This document shows positions 19,495 to 30,376 of a DNA stretch of 64,000 nucleotides, in pieces. Position 1 is the first letter of the stretch. The number at the start of each line of letters is the position of its first letter. The notes beneath the pieces are model-generated. The model was not told the DNA's origin. It made no database searches and saw only the letters and a list, made by a program, of their open reading frames with translations. A program made the position numbers and the translations under genes. Origin of the DNA: Begonia masoniana (taxonomy: Eukaryota > Streptophyta > Magnoliopsida > Cucurbitales > Begoniaceae); NCBI GenBank assembly GCA_022432975.1, contig CM039509.1, positions 5,519,043-5,583,042 of the forward strand. The letters run 5' to 3'.

Positions 19495-19865
19495 TGACGT
19501 CATTGGAAGATGTAGGCAGCAGATGGGATCAGAATGTGTGATAATGTCATCGGAAGACGTGATGACGTCATCGGCAAATGCAGATAGTAAACGTAATCGG
19601 CAGAAGGTGATGACGTCAGCCGGAAGATGGATGACGTCATCGGAAGATGCAGACGGCAGTTGAAATCGGCAGAAGAAAAGCTATGGTGACGTCATCGGGA
19701 GATGAATGCAATAAACAGAATCGGCAGGAGCAGAACCTAAACAGAATTACTGTTTGGCGGTAGATGCAGATACAACAAAAGATGAACAGTGATAACCGGT
19801 GGATGTGAACCACAAACAGAATTGAGTTCACCGGTGGATGTAATAAGACAAAATAGATGACGTCA
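19495..19865. promoter_or_regulatory. Six TGACGTCA sites in the B 3' LTR
   Basis: Perfect TGACGTCA at 19495, 19563, 19611, 19632, 19687 and 19858 (start positions). The array lies in the 3' third of the LTR in element orientation. Confidence 0.6.
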
Positions 19866-20436
19866 GACGGTAGATGTAGGCAAAATTCCTACCGGTAGAT
19901 GTAATCGGAAGGCATAGTTTTTAAAGACAAAGTTCGACAGCTTTTAACAGAAAGACTTACCAATAGAGAGCAGAAAAACAGAAAACATGAAAGACTCAGA
20001 TTCTTAAACCAATTCAAAACGTGGTACTCGAGCACAACAGAAGGCATCAAAACTTCAAACTTCAGAGACTGATTTAAAAACATAACTTGAACACATGTTT
20101 AAAGAAACACGACAGGATTTTCAAGAAAATAGACTGCATGGATAACTCTAAAACCAGAAGTCATCCATACACAAGCTAACAGAAAATATTCCAAACAAAT
20201 TTCTGAATACTTCGAACCATAATTCAACTGTCAAATACAGAGGTTTTAAACATCAATACAGGTTCCATACATCGTTTTACAAACCACAAAGTAGTACAGA
20301 ACTGGATCTACATTTCAAATGTTTTAAAACTTCAAAAGATGGTACAATATTGGACATAACTTCACAAAACACATTCTCACAGGATTAACTCTTGTCTGAC
20401 TGCAGGAGCCAAAACCCTGTGAGCTCGATCCTCCAA

Positions 20437-21232
20437 CTACATCAGCTCGTCATTTTGAGGCACAAGGTCCTCATCTGGAGTATCCGTACATACAACAGGG
20501 AGTTCATCTATGAGCCTAGAGCTCAGTAAGAACATGGAATGCAGTGTGCATATGCTATGCATGAACATTTTCAAATACATGAACATTACATTACATTACA
20601 TTTCACTGGACAGGAAAGTATAAGTGGGAAGAGGAGCTGGCGCAACAGGAATACATTCCACAACAGGACATAACAGGAGTACATGACAGGATGCCAGTCC
20701 TCGTCCACACTTAACCATACAATTCATTACAGGTTTTATCTTACTTAACTTCAAACCGTGTGCAGAAAACATTTTTCATGACTTTCTGAGAAAAACGTGC
20801 ATGCATGAACATTCATAGACAGGCAACAGAATAATAAGCAGGATATAAAACAGAGCACACTTAACCTAAAACATAACCTATGGTTTAACTACCCAACAGA
20901 AATCCCGACAACATAAAACCTAGTACCTCCGTATTATAGGGCCTTAAGGGCCAAACCTATAAGTATGAACTTACCTGTTGCTGCAGAGTTGATAGTCCTG
21001 AACGTCTCGGAAATGCTCGAACTTGTACATGCACGTTCAGAAAATAAACAAGCTGCAAATGCTAACAAATAAGTTAGAAGAATTTGTTCCAAACTCATTC
21101 AAACCCTTAGAAAACAAATTGGTGTGTTTTCATCCAAAAACAGTGAGTTTTACCAAAGTATCACAATCCTTCACTCCAACCAAAACTCACTTTAAACTTG
21201 TCCAAACTTGTTAGCATTTAAAAGATGCTTAC
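20437..21232 (-). other. LTR-internal intron-like unit (B 3' LTR copy, damaged acceptor)
   Basis: Donor 1 at 21232, acceptor 1 at 21053-21054 (intron 1, 180 nt), donor 2 at 20974. The second acceptor reads TTGTAT instead of TTGTAG, so this copy should not splice normally. Exon 3 stop is at 20437-20439. Confidence 0.45.
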
Positions 21233-21619
21233 CCTAGTAGAAAAACATAAAGGAGCCGAGGAGGTCGAAGTAGCTTCGATGACTTATTGTCGACTGGAAG
21301 AGAGAGTGCCGAGAAGAGAATGGAGAGAGAGCAGAGAAGTGAAATGAAGAGGGTTTCACGTAGAAGGAGGAACTTAACTTCCTCAACAAGCTGCCATGTG
21401 TCAGCTATCCATTGGCTATCTCCCACCAACCATAATTTCTCCCCAATTTTCCCTTCCATGCATTTCAAACTTAGTGTTTTGTTAGTTACACATTAGTTAG
21501 GTTCTCCCCACACTAAATGCTCCAACATTTTACAATGGAATTGTTATCGTATTTATGGCAATTTAAATCCATATAATAATTCAACAGAATATTACACGGC
21601 CAAAATGCCGGGTGTTACA

Positions 21620-21634
21620 TTCCACCCACCTTAA
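21620..21634 (-). other. Polypurine tract of element B
   Basis: Minus-strand TTAAGGTGGGTGGAA directly before the 3' LTR. Confidence 0.85.
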
Positions 21635-21659
21635 CATAAATTTTGTCCACAAAATTTGC

Positions 21660-21995
21660 CTAAACAAAGAGGTTCAGATATTGGGCCCTAACATCCTCTT
21701 GTCTTTCCCACGTGGCTTCTTCCACATTATGATTGCGCCATAAAACTTTCACCAACGGGACCACACGATTGCGTAACACTTTAAGTGACATATCCAATAT
21801 CTGTATAGGCCTTTCTTCATATGTCAGCGTCGGCATGATATCAAAGTCCACCTGTTCTACGATCTGAGTTTGATCTCGTACACATTTTCTCAGCATCGAA
21901 ACATGGAAGACATTGTGAACTCCATCCATTGACGCTGGCAACTGTAGTTTGTAAGCCATGTTTCCCACACACTTCAGGATGGGAAAAAGGGCCAA
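21660..21995 (-). pseudogene. Integrase C-terminus with chromodomain-like region (element B)
   Basis: Minus-strand frame with AYKLQLP, VFHVSMLRKC and then LTYEERPIQILD, VKVLWRNHNVEEATWE. The HNVEEATWE block is the chromodomain-like end found in Tekay-group integrases, thought to direct insertion towards particular chromatin. It overlaps the upstream integrase frame by about 155 bases in a different phase, so one small indel near 21990 separates it from the core. The stop lies about 40 bases before the 3' LTR, as expected for the end of pol. Confidence 0.85.
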
Positions 21996-22554
21996 TGAAC
22001 CGTGGGCTGAGCTTTCCTTTCTTACCGAATCTCATTACGCCTTTGAAAGGTGACACCTTCAGGAATACCTCATCGCCCACAGCGAACTCTAAGTCTCTCC
22101 TCCTATGGTCCGCATAACTTTTCTGTCGACTCTGAGCAATCTTTATTCGTTGCTTGATAGCAGTTATCACCTCGGACATCTGCTGTAATATCTCAGGGCC
22201 GATAAGTTTGGTTTCTCCGACCTCATCCCAACACAATGGGGATCTACACTTTCTACCGTAGAGAGCTTCATATGGAGCCATGCCAATTGTAGCCTGGTAG
22301 CTATTGTTGTAAGCGAACTCCACAAGCGGTAGGTATCTACTCCAAGGAGCATGAAATTTCAGCACGCACGACCTTAACATATCCTCTAGTATTTGAATTG
22401 TTCTTTGAGACTGCCCGTCCGTCTGTGGATGAAACGCCGTGCTGAAATCCAACTTGGTGCCCAGAGAGTTCTGCAAACTTTTCCAAAACCTGGAAGTGAA
22501 TCTGGGATCACGGTCTGAGACGATCAACACAGGAACACCATGCAGTTTAATAAT
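21996..22554 (-). pseudogene. Integrase catalytic core (element B), active-site Glu changed
   Basis: The frame contains VSDRDPRFTSRFW (second catalytic Asp), FHPQTDGQSQRTIQ, FAYNNSYQATIGMAPYEALY and GRKCRSPLCWDEVGE, all typical of gypsy integrase, the enzyme that inserts element DNA. The catalytic glutamate expected in the TDGQS-E-R block is Gln (codon at 22405-22407). A single G-to-C change explains it and would abolish catalysis. The frame joins the upstream zinc-binding part only after further stops and a frameshift between 22555 and 22640. Confidence 0.85.
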
Positions 22555-22640
22555 CTCGCTAATATACAGCTCTGCATACTAATCCATGGACTACGCTGTC
22601 TTCACAGGTAGAAAGTGGGCTGACTTCGTCAATCTGTCCA

Positions 22641-23288
22641 CTATGACCATATGCTATTGTGGCCTCTACCTGTCCTTGGAAGGCCAACAACAAAGTCCAT
22701 TGTGATGTTTTCCCACTTCCATTCGGGAATCGGAAGAGGCTGAAGCATTCCACTTGGTCGTTGATGTTCAGCTTTGACTTGTTGACATATCATACAAGAC
22801 TCCACATACTTGGCCACTTCATTCTTCATATTCGGCCACCAGAAATGAAGTTTCAAGTCTTGATACATCTTTGTGCTTCCAGGATGCACAGAGAAAGAAG
22901 ATAAATGGGCTTCAGATAAGATGTGCTTCCGTAGCTCTTCGTCTTTCGGAACATACCATCTGTTTTTGAACTTCAGAACTCCATCTCCCGAATAACTGAA
23001 ATCGGAAGAAGCCATTGGTACTTTGCTCACCATATCAGCCATCTTCTTTGAATTGGTCTTCTGGGCTTCCTTAATGCGGTCCAGGACGGTGGGCCGTAGG
23101 GTTAAGTCTGCTAGTATGGCCGATAGCCCATAAACTATCTCCATATCAAACTTCTGTATCTTCGTCCTCAAAGGCATTGATACGGCCGACATAACTGGTT
23201 GCACAGTAGCTGGCATCCTGCTCAGTGCATCAACTACCACATTAGCTTTACCAGGGTGGTATTTGATCTCAACATCGTAATCTTTCAC
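22641..23288 (-). pseudogene. RNase H end, linker and integrase zinc-binding domain (element B)
   Basis: Starts in the tail of RNase H ([16 protein letters not shown]), followed by a linker and the HHCC zinc-binding domain: [40 protein letters not shown]. It then enters the core with WKWENITMDFVVGLPRT. The upstream domain (23269-23844) overlaps it in another frame, so an indel lies near 23275. Confidence 0.85.
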
Positions 23289-23844
23289 AAAATTCTAACC
23301 ACCGCCTCTGCCTCATATTCAACTCTTTCTGAGTAAAGAGGTACCTCAAACTCTTGTGATCATAAAACACATCAAATGATTGCCCGTACAAATGGTGTCT
23401 CCATACTTTCAGCGCAAATACAACTGCCGCTAACTCAAGGTCGTGAGTAGGGTAGTTTTCTTCATGGCTCTTCAATTGTCGGGATGCGTATGCTACCACT
23501 TTCCCTTCTTGTATTAGTACACATCCCAATCCAATCTTTGACGCATCACAGTATACGCTGAATTTACCGTCTTCAACTGGCAATACTAACAGAGGAGCAG
23601 TGGTTAATTTCTGCTTAAGTGTCTGAAAGCTCACCTCACATGCTTCAGACCACTTGAACTTGATTTCCTTCCTCGTTAAGCTGGTCATAGGTTTCGCTAT
23701 CACCGAAAATCCTTTGATAAACTTTCTATAATAACCAGCTAACCCGATAAAGCTCCGTACCTCACTGGCATTCCTCGGCCTTGGCCATTCTTTCACTGCC
23801 AGAATCTTGGCTGGATCCACGGACACTCCTTCTGCCGACACCAC
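23269..23844 (-). pseudogene. Reverse transcriptase connection and RNase H (element B)
   Basis: Contains [18 protein letters not shown] and [15 protein letters not shown] from the end of reverse transcriptase, then the RNase H domain with [32 protein letters not shown] and [11 protein letters not shown]. One in-frame TGA just upstream replaces the Trp codon in the CEFWL block that joins it to 23872-24150. It ends early at LEFCERLRC through a frameshift. Confidence 0.85.
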
Positions 23845-23871
23845 ATGGCCTAGGAAATTAATCCTACTCAG

Positions 23872-24150
23872 TCAGAACTCGCACTTCGACAGTTTTTCAT
23901 ACAACTGGTGCTGTTTCAGAATCGACAGCACAATTGCCAAGTGATCCTCGTGCTCGGCCTCACTTCTGGAGTAAACCAGGATGTCGTCGATGAAGACGAT
24001 TACAAATTTATCCAAGAAGTCCTGGAATATCATGTTCATCAAGTCCATAAATGCCATCAGAGCATTAGTTAACCCGAACGACATCACCAAGAACTCGTAA
24101 TGCCCGTACCAGGTCCTGAAGGCGGTCTTTGGAATATCATCTCCTCTAAC
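23872..24150 (-). pseudogene. Reverse transcriptase C-terminal half (element B)
   Basis: From the C insertion site the minus strand reads [24 protein letters not shown] and [13 protein letters not shown], with the catalytic FIDD present, then LSKCEF and a TGA at a Trp codon. The N-terminal half continues across element C at 31926-32362. Confidence 0.88.
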
Positions 24151-24726
24151 TGTAATATCCGGCTTGTACGGAATTTTATATTATAATATATATTGACATT
24201 TTTATAAATATGTCAAATCAAACTCGTTTCACAGAAAGGAAGCGTCATTATGATCCTAATTATTAGTTGGAATTTTAAGAAATTTACGAGAATTTTCAGA
24301 GTAATAACGCTATATTCCGAGTAATCAAGTTTCTCGTAATGCAAAGGACGTTTTAGTAAAAAATAGCAAACGATGTCCGAATTGCAAACGAGCGGTTTTA
24401 ATAAATCTCAAATAATAAGTTGGAGTTATTGGTAAAATAAGGAAATTTGGAGAACCCGAATCATTAGTTAATTAACGAAACAAAGGACGAAACAAAATAG
24501 AATTAAGTGCTAAGGGCAAAATGGTAATTTATTGAGACAAATTTAATTAAAACATAAGTTTTTCTCTCCTTCTCCCTCACTCACGATTTCCTCTCTGCTT
24601 CTTTCCTCCCTCCAGGCGACAGTAAGCGATCTCCATCTCCTCCCCACGCCATTTCTCCAATCCGACCTCCGTTCTCCTCCGTTTCTCCTCCGTTCTTCGT
24701 GTTTTCTTCTCCTTTCTCAACCCTAG

Positions 24727-25917
24727 GTATGATTCTATAGTTTCCGAACTTTATATTTCGAGTTTCGTAGAGTTATACGTTTAGGGTTTTCGTTAGGTTT
24801 TCGATTAAAAACGAGATTTAGGGCTCGTAATGAATAGGTTTATTGTGATTGACGATATAAAGGAAGTATTGAACGTTATTGGACGACTTTAAACCAATTT
24901 GTGAAAAAAGTTAAAAATTAGGGATTTTCGGGTTTTTAAGGAAAAAACTTGTAAATTGTGAATTAAGGTGCCGAGCGTAAATTGCTCGAATAGATAGCTC
25001 AATAAATTGGATTAGAACTTTATGAAGTTTCCTTAGTTAAGGTTTTGTAAATTTGGACGATCGATGGCTTAAATTAGTTTTAACGTCAATGTTGTGTTTT
25101 ACTTCAGACAAACAACGCTCGTGGACGGAGCTTGAGCTGCTTTGGACACGAGGTAAGTTCTCGTGATTATTTTTCGGCCGATTGACCTACACCGTACATC
25201 GAAGTTTCGAGGAGTTTGGTGACGCACTAGTTTATATTGCTTTGGTTGGGTAGTTAGGTTTAATTGTTTTGTAGATTATGTTTTACAGTCTTGATGGTAT
25301 GTATGTTGAGTGTTTAAATTCTGTTATGAACTGTTCATGCATCACGTGTTTTAAAGAAAGAGCATGAAAATGAATTTCCGCACAATGTTTTGAAAATGGC
25401 AATGTGGCCTGAAGAGGGGCTTGACCTATTGTGGAGGCACGCAGGGGCTTGTCACAATACCACATCTATTATGTACTCGCAATGTGGCCTGGAGAGGGGC
25501 TTGACCTATTGTGGAGGCACGCAGGGGCTTGTCACAATACCACATCTATTGCACTCATATGTATGGTCATGCGAGATGGGGCTCAGGCACGGCTGTACGT
25601 GTTGTAAGCGTGTACCCCCCTCTTCTAGCTAGAAAGAGTAGTCCGCCCGCTGGATGTGCTCTCTCCGGTTAGGAGGCTGAAATTTCGGTGACACCCACAG
25701 AATAAAGTAAAGAAAATGTTGCATGATTTCTGAATTCACACGCATAGCATATAGTTGCATTTATGAGGGCTTGCTGAGATTTTTATCTCATAGTGTATTG
25801 TATGGTGTAGGTGATTACGAGGATACAGGTGAGGATGAGATTCCTCCTCCTGAGGCTTGTGTCCAGTTGACTTATGATAGCTTGCTGTGGTGTGTTGCGC
25901 AGTCGATGCTCACCTGA
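24727..25917 (+). other. LTR-internal intron-like unit (element C copy)
   Basis: Donor ACCCTAG|GTATG at 24727, acceptor TACTTCAG at 25107 (intron 1, 381 nt), exon 2 25108-25152, donor CACGAG|GTAAGTTC at 25153, acceptor GGTGTAG at 25810 (intron 2, 658 nt), exon 3 25811-25917. The joined frame reads ELLWTRGDYEDTGEDEIPPP and stays open upstream through pyrimidine-rich exon 1 to about 24560, but without ATG. In the truncated 3' LTR the acceptor is GTGTAA, a lost AG. Confidence 0.5.
25399..25558 (+). repeat. 80-bp tandem repeat, two copies (C 5' LTR)
   Basis: Units 25399-25478 and 25479-25558 each start GCAATGTGGCCTG and contain TTGTGGAGGCACGCAGGG. The 3' LTR has three units. Confidence 0.95.
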
Positions 25918-26318
25918 CCCGTGGGGAAAGTATGTATAGATTTTGAGGGTTTTAAGTTATTTTGGATAGAATAGGAAAATTGTATAGACATTACAGGGTG
26001 TTTGGTTCTGGTAGCTGATAGGTTTATATTTTAATGTTTTTAAGCATTTTGTAATTGTTTAGTGACTTTAAAAACAGGTGGATATGTTCGATTTTTAAAC
26101 ATATCCACGCGGTTTATTTTCATAAAACGTACTTGGTTTTAAAATGCGTTTGGGGTTGTTAATGAGGGGTAAGTGAATTATGTGGGCTTTGAGTGTTCGG
26201 AGGATACGTGAATTGTGAATGTATGATGTAGGGAAGAGAAATGAAGTGTGTGTTGAGTGTATATATGTGAACGCAGGAGATGAAAGGAAAAAGGGAAAGG
26301 AGGCATATGGCAGAGGAG

Positions 26319-26533
26319 ATGGCGACGAATCGCCATGGGGGACGATTGCATCGCCACTCCCTGGAAAATTTCCAGGGAGTGTGGCGATTAGTCGCCACAA
26401 ATTGTGGCGACTGATCGCCACAGGCGATATGCAACAGGCGAATAATCGCCTGTTGCAATCGCCGAAGGGCGATTATTCACCCTATGTTTGGGCGAATAAT
26501 CGCCCCTGCATGTAAAGGGGCGATTGCCCCTTT
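26319..26533. repeat. Array of eight hairpins with shared GGCGA/TCGCC stems (C 5' LTR)
   Basis: Successive stem-loops: 26319-26336 (7-bp stem, loop CGAA), 26355-26381 (13 bp, CACTCCCTGGAAA), 26381-26398 (7 bp, loop TTAG), 26403-26422 (8 bp, loop CTGA), 26431-26456 (11 bp, loop ATAA), 26466-26483 (7 bp with one mismatch, loop TTAT), 26490-26505 (6 bp, loop ATAA), 26514-26533 (8 bp, loop GATT). Seven have four-base loops; six share GGCGA...TCGCC. The run begins about 450 bp before the LTR end. Confidence 0.9.
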
Positions 26534-26771
26534 TGTCCCTCGACATTTTAAGTTTTTAATTAAAGTTTTATTTAATTGTTTTAAATGTTTTTAAATTGTT
26601 TTACATATTTCGTTTTTAAACAATTTCCTAACGAACCTCGATTTTAATTCCGATTTCGATTTCGGTTTAGTTTCCGCCTAAAGTTTAGTTAAAGATATTA
26701 GAATAAAAAAATAAAAAATAAAAAAATAATAGTACGGTAATTGGGTACAGTGTTTAGGGTCGCTACATTTA

Positions 26772-26784
26772 TGGTATCAGAGCC
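26772..26784 (+). other. Primer-binding site of element C
   Basis: TGGTATCAGAGCC, four bases after the LTR. Confidence 0.95.
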
Positions 26785-26854
26785 CCCGGGTTTTAAAATC
26801 GGTTCTGTAGACTGCTCGACTGCACAACCACTACGCGAACATTCTTCATCAATT

Positions 26855-26919
26855 GTAAGTACGTTTATAGTTTATTCGATTTCTAGTTTCTTAGAATATT
26901 TATTTTAATTGTTATATAG
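26855..26919 (+). other. Putative 65-nt leader intron upstream of C gag
   Basis: CAATT|GTAAGTACG at 26855 and TTATATAG|G at 26919; the gag ATG follows 12 bases later at 26932. Confidence 0.45.
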
Positions 26920-26931
26920 GAGTATATAATT

Positions 26932-28119
26932 ATGGTGCGTCCACGAAATGACCGAGACGACCGAGATGACACGATTGACACTCTCAAGGATTTTATTGCC
27001 CAGCAGTCTCAACATATGGAGCGTCAGGCTCAGCAAATGGAGAGACAGTCTCAACAGCTGGGTACCATGATAGACCGAGAGGGCATTAGAGCTCGAGAGA
27101 CAGCTGCTTCTGGTAACCGTGGGATGGAGAGATTTCAGAAGCTCCAGCCCCCTATCTTTAACGGACAGTCTACGGATCCCTCTTCAGCCGAGGAGTGGGT
27201 TCGCACTATGGAGGACATGCTGGCGTATCCTAGCATAGAGGATGGAGAGAAGGTTGCATTGGTGACCTATCATTTGGCACTGGACGCTCGGTTTTGGTGG
27301 GATTCCATCAAGACGACCACCGATGTGACGGTTATGGGATGGGAGCGATTCAGAGAGTTGTTTTACGACAAGTACTTCAGCCATACCGTACGAGAGGCGA
27401 AAATGGTTGAGTTTATGCAGTTACGGCAAGTAGGTTCGATTGCTGAGTATGTGAGGAAGTTCGAAGCCCTTTCTCGATTCGCGCAACGACAGGTCAGCGT
27501 AAACGAGGACAAGGTACGCCGATTCTTACAGGGACTTAGCCAGGAGTTCCGGATGCGCCTTACTATATCTGGGGTACGGAATGTATCCCATGACGATATT
27601 GTGGCTAGAGCTCTTGATATTGAAGCAGTTGATCAGAGTTCTGTCAAGCCGAGGGAGCTAGCTAAGGGCTTCTTCCGAGAGATTCGCCCTCAGCCACGAG
27701 GTTGGCAGCCTAGAGCACAGCCCCAACAGCAACAGAGGGGTGTGAAGAGACCTCTTGAGGGAGGTAACGATCGGGGTAAAGGAAAGCAAGTACAAGGGGC
27801 TTCTCAGATACCTATTTACCCTAAGTGTCAGAAGGAGCACAGTGGCCAGTGCAGATTGGGCACGGGTGTGTGTTATCGTTGTGGTGATGCGGGCCATTTC
27901 GATAGAGATTGTCCTAAGCCCGGCCGAGATCAGTCAGGCAGTGATCAGAGGAGGATTATGCCGAGGATCTTCGCATTTATCGAACCTGGCGATGTTGATA
28001 AAGAGGATCAGCCTGCCGTGATAGCAGGTATTTATTGGTTTCTGGTGTCCCTGTATTTTCTTTATTGGACACGGGGGCTACGCATTCTTTTGTTTCCACC
28101 GCTTGTGTGTCTAGATTGA
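26932..28119 (+). CDS. gag of element C (nearly intact)
   Basis: Gag polyprotein that forms the particle packaging element RNA. The ATG at 26932 follows the leader. Residues 1-20 are charged; 22-45 form a Gln-rich amphipathic stretch ([14 protein letters not shown]) likely to be a coiled coil. The Retrotrans_gag core spans about 62-225 ([51 protein letters not shown]). A basic Gln-rich linker ([14 protein letters not shown]) precedes the knuckle [14 protein letters not shown] at 314-327; a Tyr sits where a further Cys would be in the preceding CPKC-like block. In relatives gag and pol are one frame. Here the true frame shifts near 28030 and the last ~28 residues of this ORF are read out of frame over the protease start. 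Confidence 0.88.
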   Translation: MVRPRNDRDDRDDTIDTLKDFIAQQSQHMERQAQQMERQSQQLGTMIDREGIRARETAASGNRGMERFQKLQPPIFNGQSTDPSSAEEWVRTMEDMLAYPSIEDGEKVALVTYHLALDARFWWDSIKTTTDVTVMGWERFRELFYDKYFSHTVREAKMVEFMQLRQVGSIAEYVRKFEALSRFAQRQVSVNEDKVRRFLQGLSQEFRMRLTISGVRNVSHDDIVARALDIEAVDQSSVKPRELAKGFFREIRPQPRGWQPRAQPQQQQRGVKRPLEGGNDRGKGKQVQGASQIPIYPKCQKEHSGQCRLGTGVCYRCGDAGHFDRDCPKPGRDQSGSDQRRIMPRIFAFIEPGDVDKEDQPAVIAGIYWFLVSLYFLYWTRGLRILLFPPLVCLD

Positions 28120-30376
28120 GGCTTGCGCCGGAGTTAGCAAAGTGCGAATACAGTGTGATGCTACCTTCGGGTGAGTGTATGCAGTCAGGTCGTGTTGTCC
28201 AGGGCAATATTATCTCGATTGGGGATAGTACCCTCTATGCTCGCCTCATTGTTATGGGCATAGAACACTATGATCTGATCTTAGGGAGGGACTGGCTGTC
28301 ACAGCACTTCGCCACCATCGATTGTCGATCTGGGATTGTCACCTTTCGACCCCCGGGTAAAGCCGAGTTTTCTTATCAGGCGATGAGCAGATTGAGTAGC
28401 TCGCCTATTTCTTATTCCATGAAGGTCAACGAGCAGTTTAAAGGTGCGTGCTCTATTTATTTGGCCTCTGTATTTGATTGTCAGTTGCTCAGCGGAGAAA
28501 AGCAGAGCGACATTCCTATTGTCAGAGAATTCTCTGGGATCTTTCTTGATGATCTTCCCGGGTTACCACCAGACCGGGAGATCGAATTCACTATTGATGT
28601 CTATCCAAACTCCGCGCCGAGGTTTAAGAACCCGTATCGGTTGGCACCAGCTGAGTTGAGGGAACTGAGGACTCAGCTTGACGAGCTGTTAGAGAAGGGT
28701 TTTATTCGACCCAGTGTTTCACCCTGGGGTGCTCCCGTTCTGTTTGTTAAGAAGAAAGACGGGACCCTCAGGATGTGCATAGATTACAGAGAATTGAATA
28801 AACTTACAGTGAAGAATAAGTATCCACTGCCCTGGATTGATGATTTATTTGATCAGCTGCAAGGTGCCCGAGTATTTTCGAGGATTGATCTACGTTCAGG
28901 TTACAATCAGCTGAAGGTCCGGAAGGATGATATACCGAAGACGGCATTCCGAACGAGGTATAGGCATTATGAGTTCCTTGTCATGTCTTTTGGACTTACT
29001 AATGCCCCTGCAGCGTTTATGGATTTGATGAACCTTGTCTTCAAGGAGTACCTGGACAAGTTCGTGGTGGTTTTCATCGACGACATTCTGATCTACTCTA
29101 AGACGAAAGAAGAACACGAGGAGCACTTGAGAATAGTTTTGAGGATTTTATGCCAACACCAGTTGTATCCAAAGTTCTCTAAGTGCGAGTTCTGGCTGGA
29201 TCGAGTCAGTTTTCTTGGCCACATTATATCAAAAGAAGGAGTTTCTGTGGATCCGAGCATAATTCAGGCGGTCAGAGATTGGCCACAACCGAAGAACGTA
29301 CGAGAGGTGCGTGGATTTCTCGGATTAGCTGGCTATTATCAGAAATTCATAAAGGGATTTTCGAAGATCGCACTTCCACTTTCACGATTGACATGGAAGA
29401 ACGAGAGATTTATGTGGTCGCCTACTTGTGATGATAGTTTTATGGAGTTAAAGCAGAGATTGACCACCGCTCCAGTATTGGCGTTACCTGTTGAAGGTGA
29501 CAAGTTCAGTATATATTGTGACGCGTCTGGAGTGGGACTCTGTTGTGTATTGATGCAGGAGGGGAGAGTTATTGCATATGCTTCTCGGCAGTTGAAGCCA
29601 TACGAGTAGAATTACCCTACGCACGACCTTGAGTTGGCAGTTGTGGTCTTCGCACTGAAGATATGGAGGCATTATTTATATGGGCAGCAGTGCGATATAT
29701 TTTCTGACCACAAGAGTTTGAAGTATTTATTTACGCAGAAGGAGCTGAATATGCGTAAGAGAAGGTGGCTTGAGTCCGTCAAAGACTATGATTTTAATAT
29801 CAAGTACCATCCAGGAAAGGCGAACAAGGTTGCTGATGCCTTGAGTAGAGTGCCTTCTGCGAGTCAGTCTTCATTAGTAGCGATGTCAGTTACGCTGCGG
29901 TCTGAGATTGAGAGTTTTGACGTTGAGATAGTGGCAGAGTTGTCCAGTATGCTCACCAACATTTCTCTCAGGCCAACTATTCTAGATCGTATACGTGAGG
30001 CTCAGCAGAATGATACGGAATTTGAGGAGCTTCGATCGAGCATGACATTGGGAGACTCGTCGAATTTTCATTTATCAGAGGATGGTATTCTGAAGTTCAG
30101 GCATAGGTGGTACGTGCCTAGCGACGAGGATCTGAAGAAGGAGATATTGGCCGAGGCACATTCTTCTGCATATTCTGTGCACCCGGGAAGTACTAAGATG
30201 TACCGGGACCTAAAGCAACATTTCTGGTGGCCGAACATGAAGAGGGAGGTTGCCAAGTACGTTGAGACCTGTTTAGTATGTCAACAGGTGAAGGCAGAGC
30301 ACCAGAGACCAGCCGTAACGTTATTGCCACTGCCGATTCCGGAGTGGAAGTGGGAGCAGATCTCCATGGATTTCTT
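28035..30376 (+). pseudogene. pol of element C: protease, reverse transcriptase, RNase H, integrase N-terminal part
   Basis: One frame from 28035, with a single stop TAG at 29607-29609. The start shown has no ATG because the frame continues from gag. Protease: [10 protein letters not shown] with catalytic Asp at 28068-28070. Reverse transcriptase: [43 protein letters not shown] and FIDDILIYS (catalytic DD at 29079-29084). Connection: [11 protein letters not shown]. RNase [13 protein letters not shown], then the stop at LKPYE, then [17 protein letters not shown] and [11 protein letters not shown]. Integrase zinc domain: [18 protein letters not shown]...[12 protein letters not shown]. It breaks at [11 protein letters not shown], where LTR sequence begins. 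All reverse-transcriptase catalytic residues remain; the catalytic integrase is absent, so the element cannot insert itself. Confidence 0.92.

Larger units (their letters stand above)
19170..21619 (-). repeat. 3' LTR of element B
   Basis: 2450 bp, TGTGATGACCCCC...GGGTGTTACA, pairing with 34018-36461 at several percent divergence by eye. Contains the palindrome CCCCGACCCGGTCGGGG near its left end. Confidence 0.95.
24151..26767 (+). repeat. 5' LTR of element C
   Basis: 2617 bp, TGTAATATCCGGC...GGGTCGCTACA. Holds an intron-like unit (24727-25917), two 80-bp tandem units and the tetraloop hairpin array. Confidence 0.95.

Noticed and set aside
26159..26515. Overlapping open frames on both strands in the C LTR (also 31259-31679)
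   Set aside because: They translate the palindromic hairpin array, which lowers stop frequency on both strands at once. No domain or start context.
28030..28060. Programmed gag-pol frameshift in element C
   Set aside because: Element B, of the same group, reads gag into protease in one frame, so a private indel in C is the simpler explanation; no slippery site was evident.
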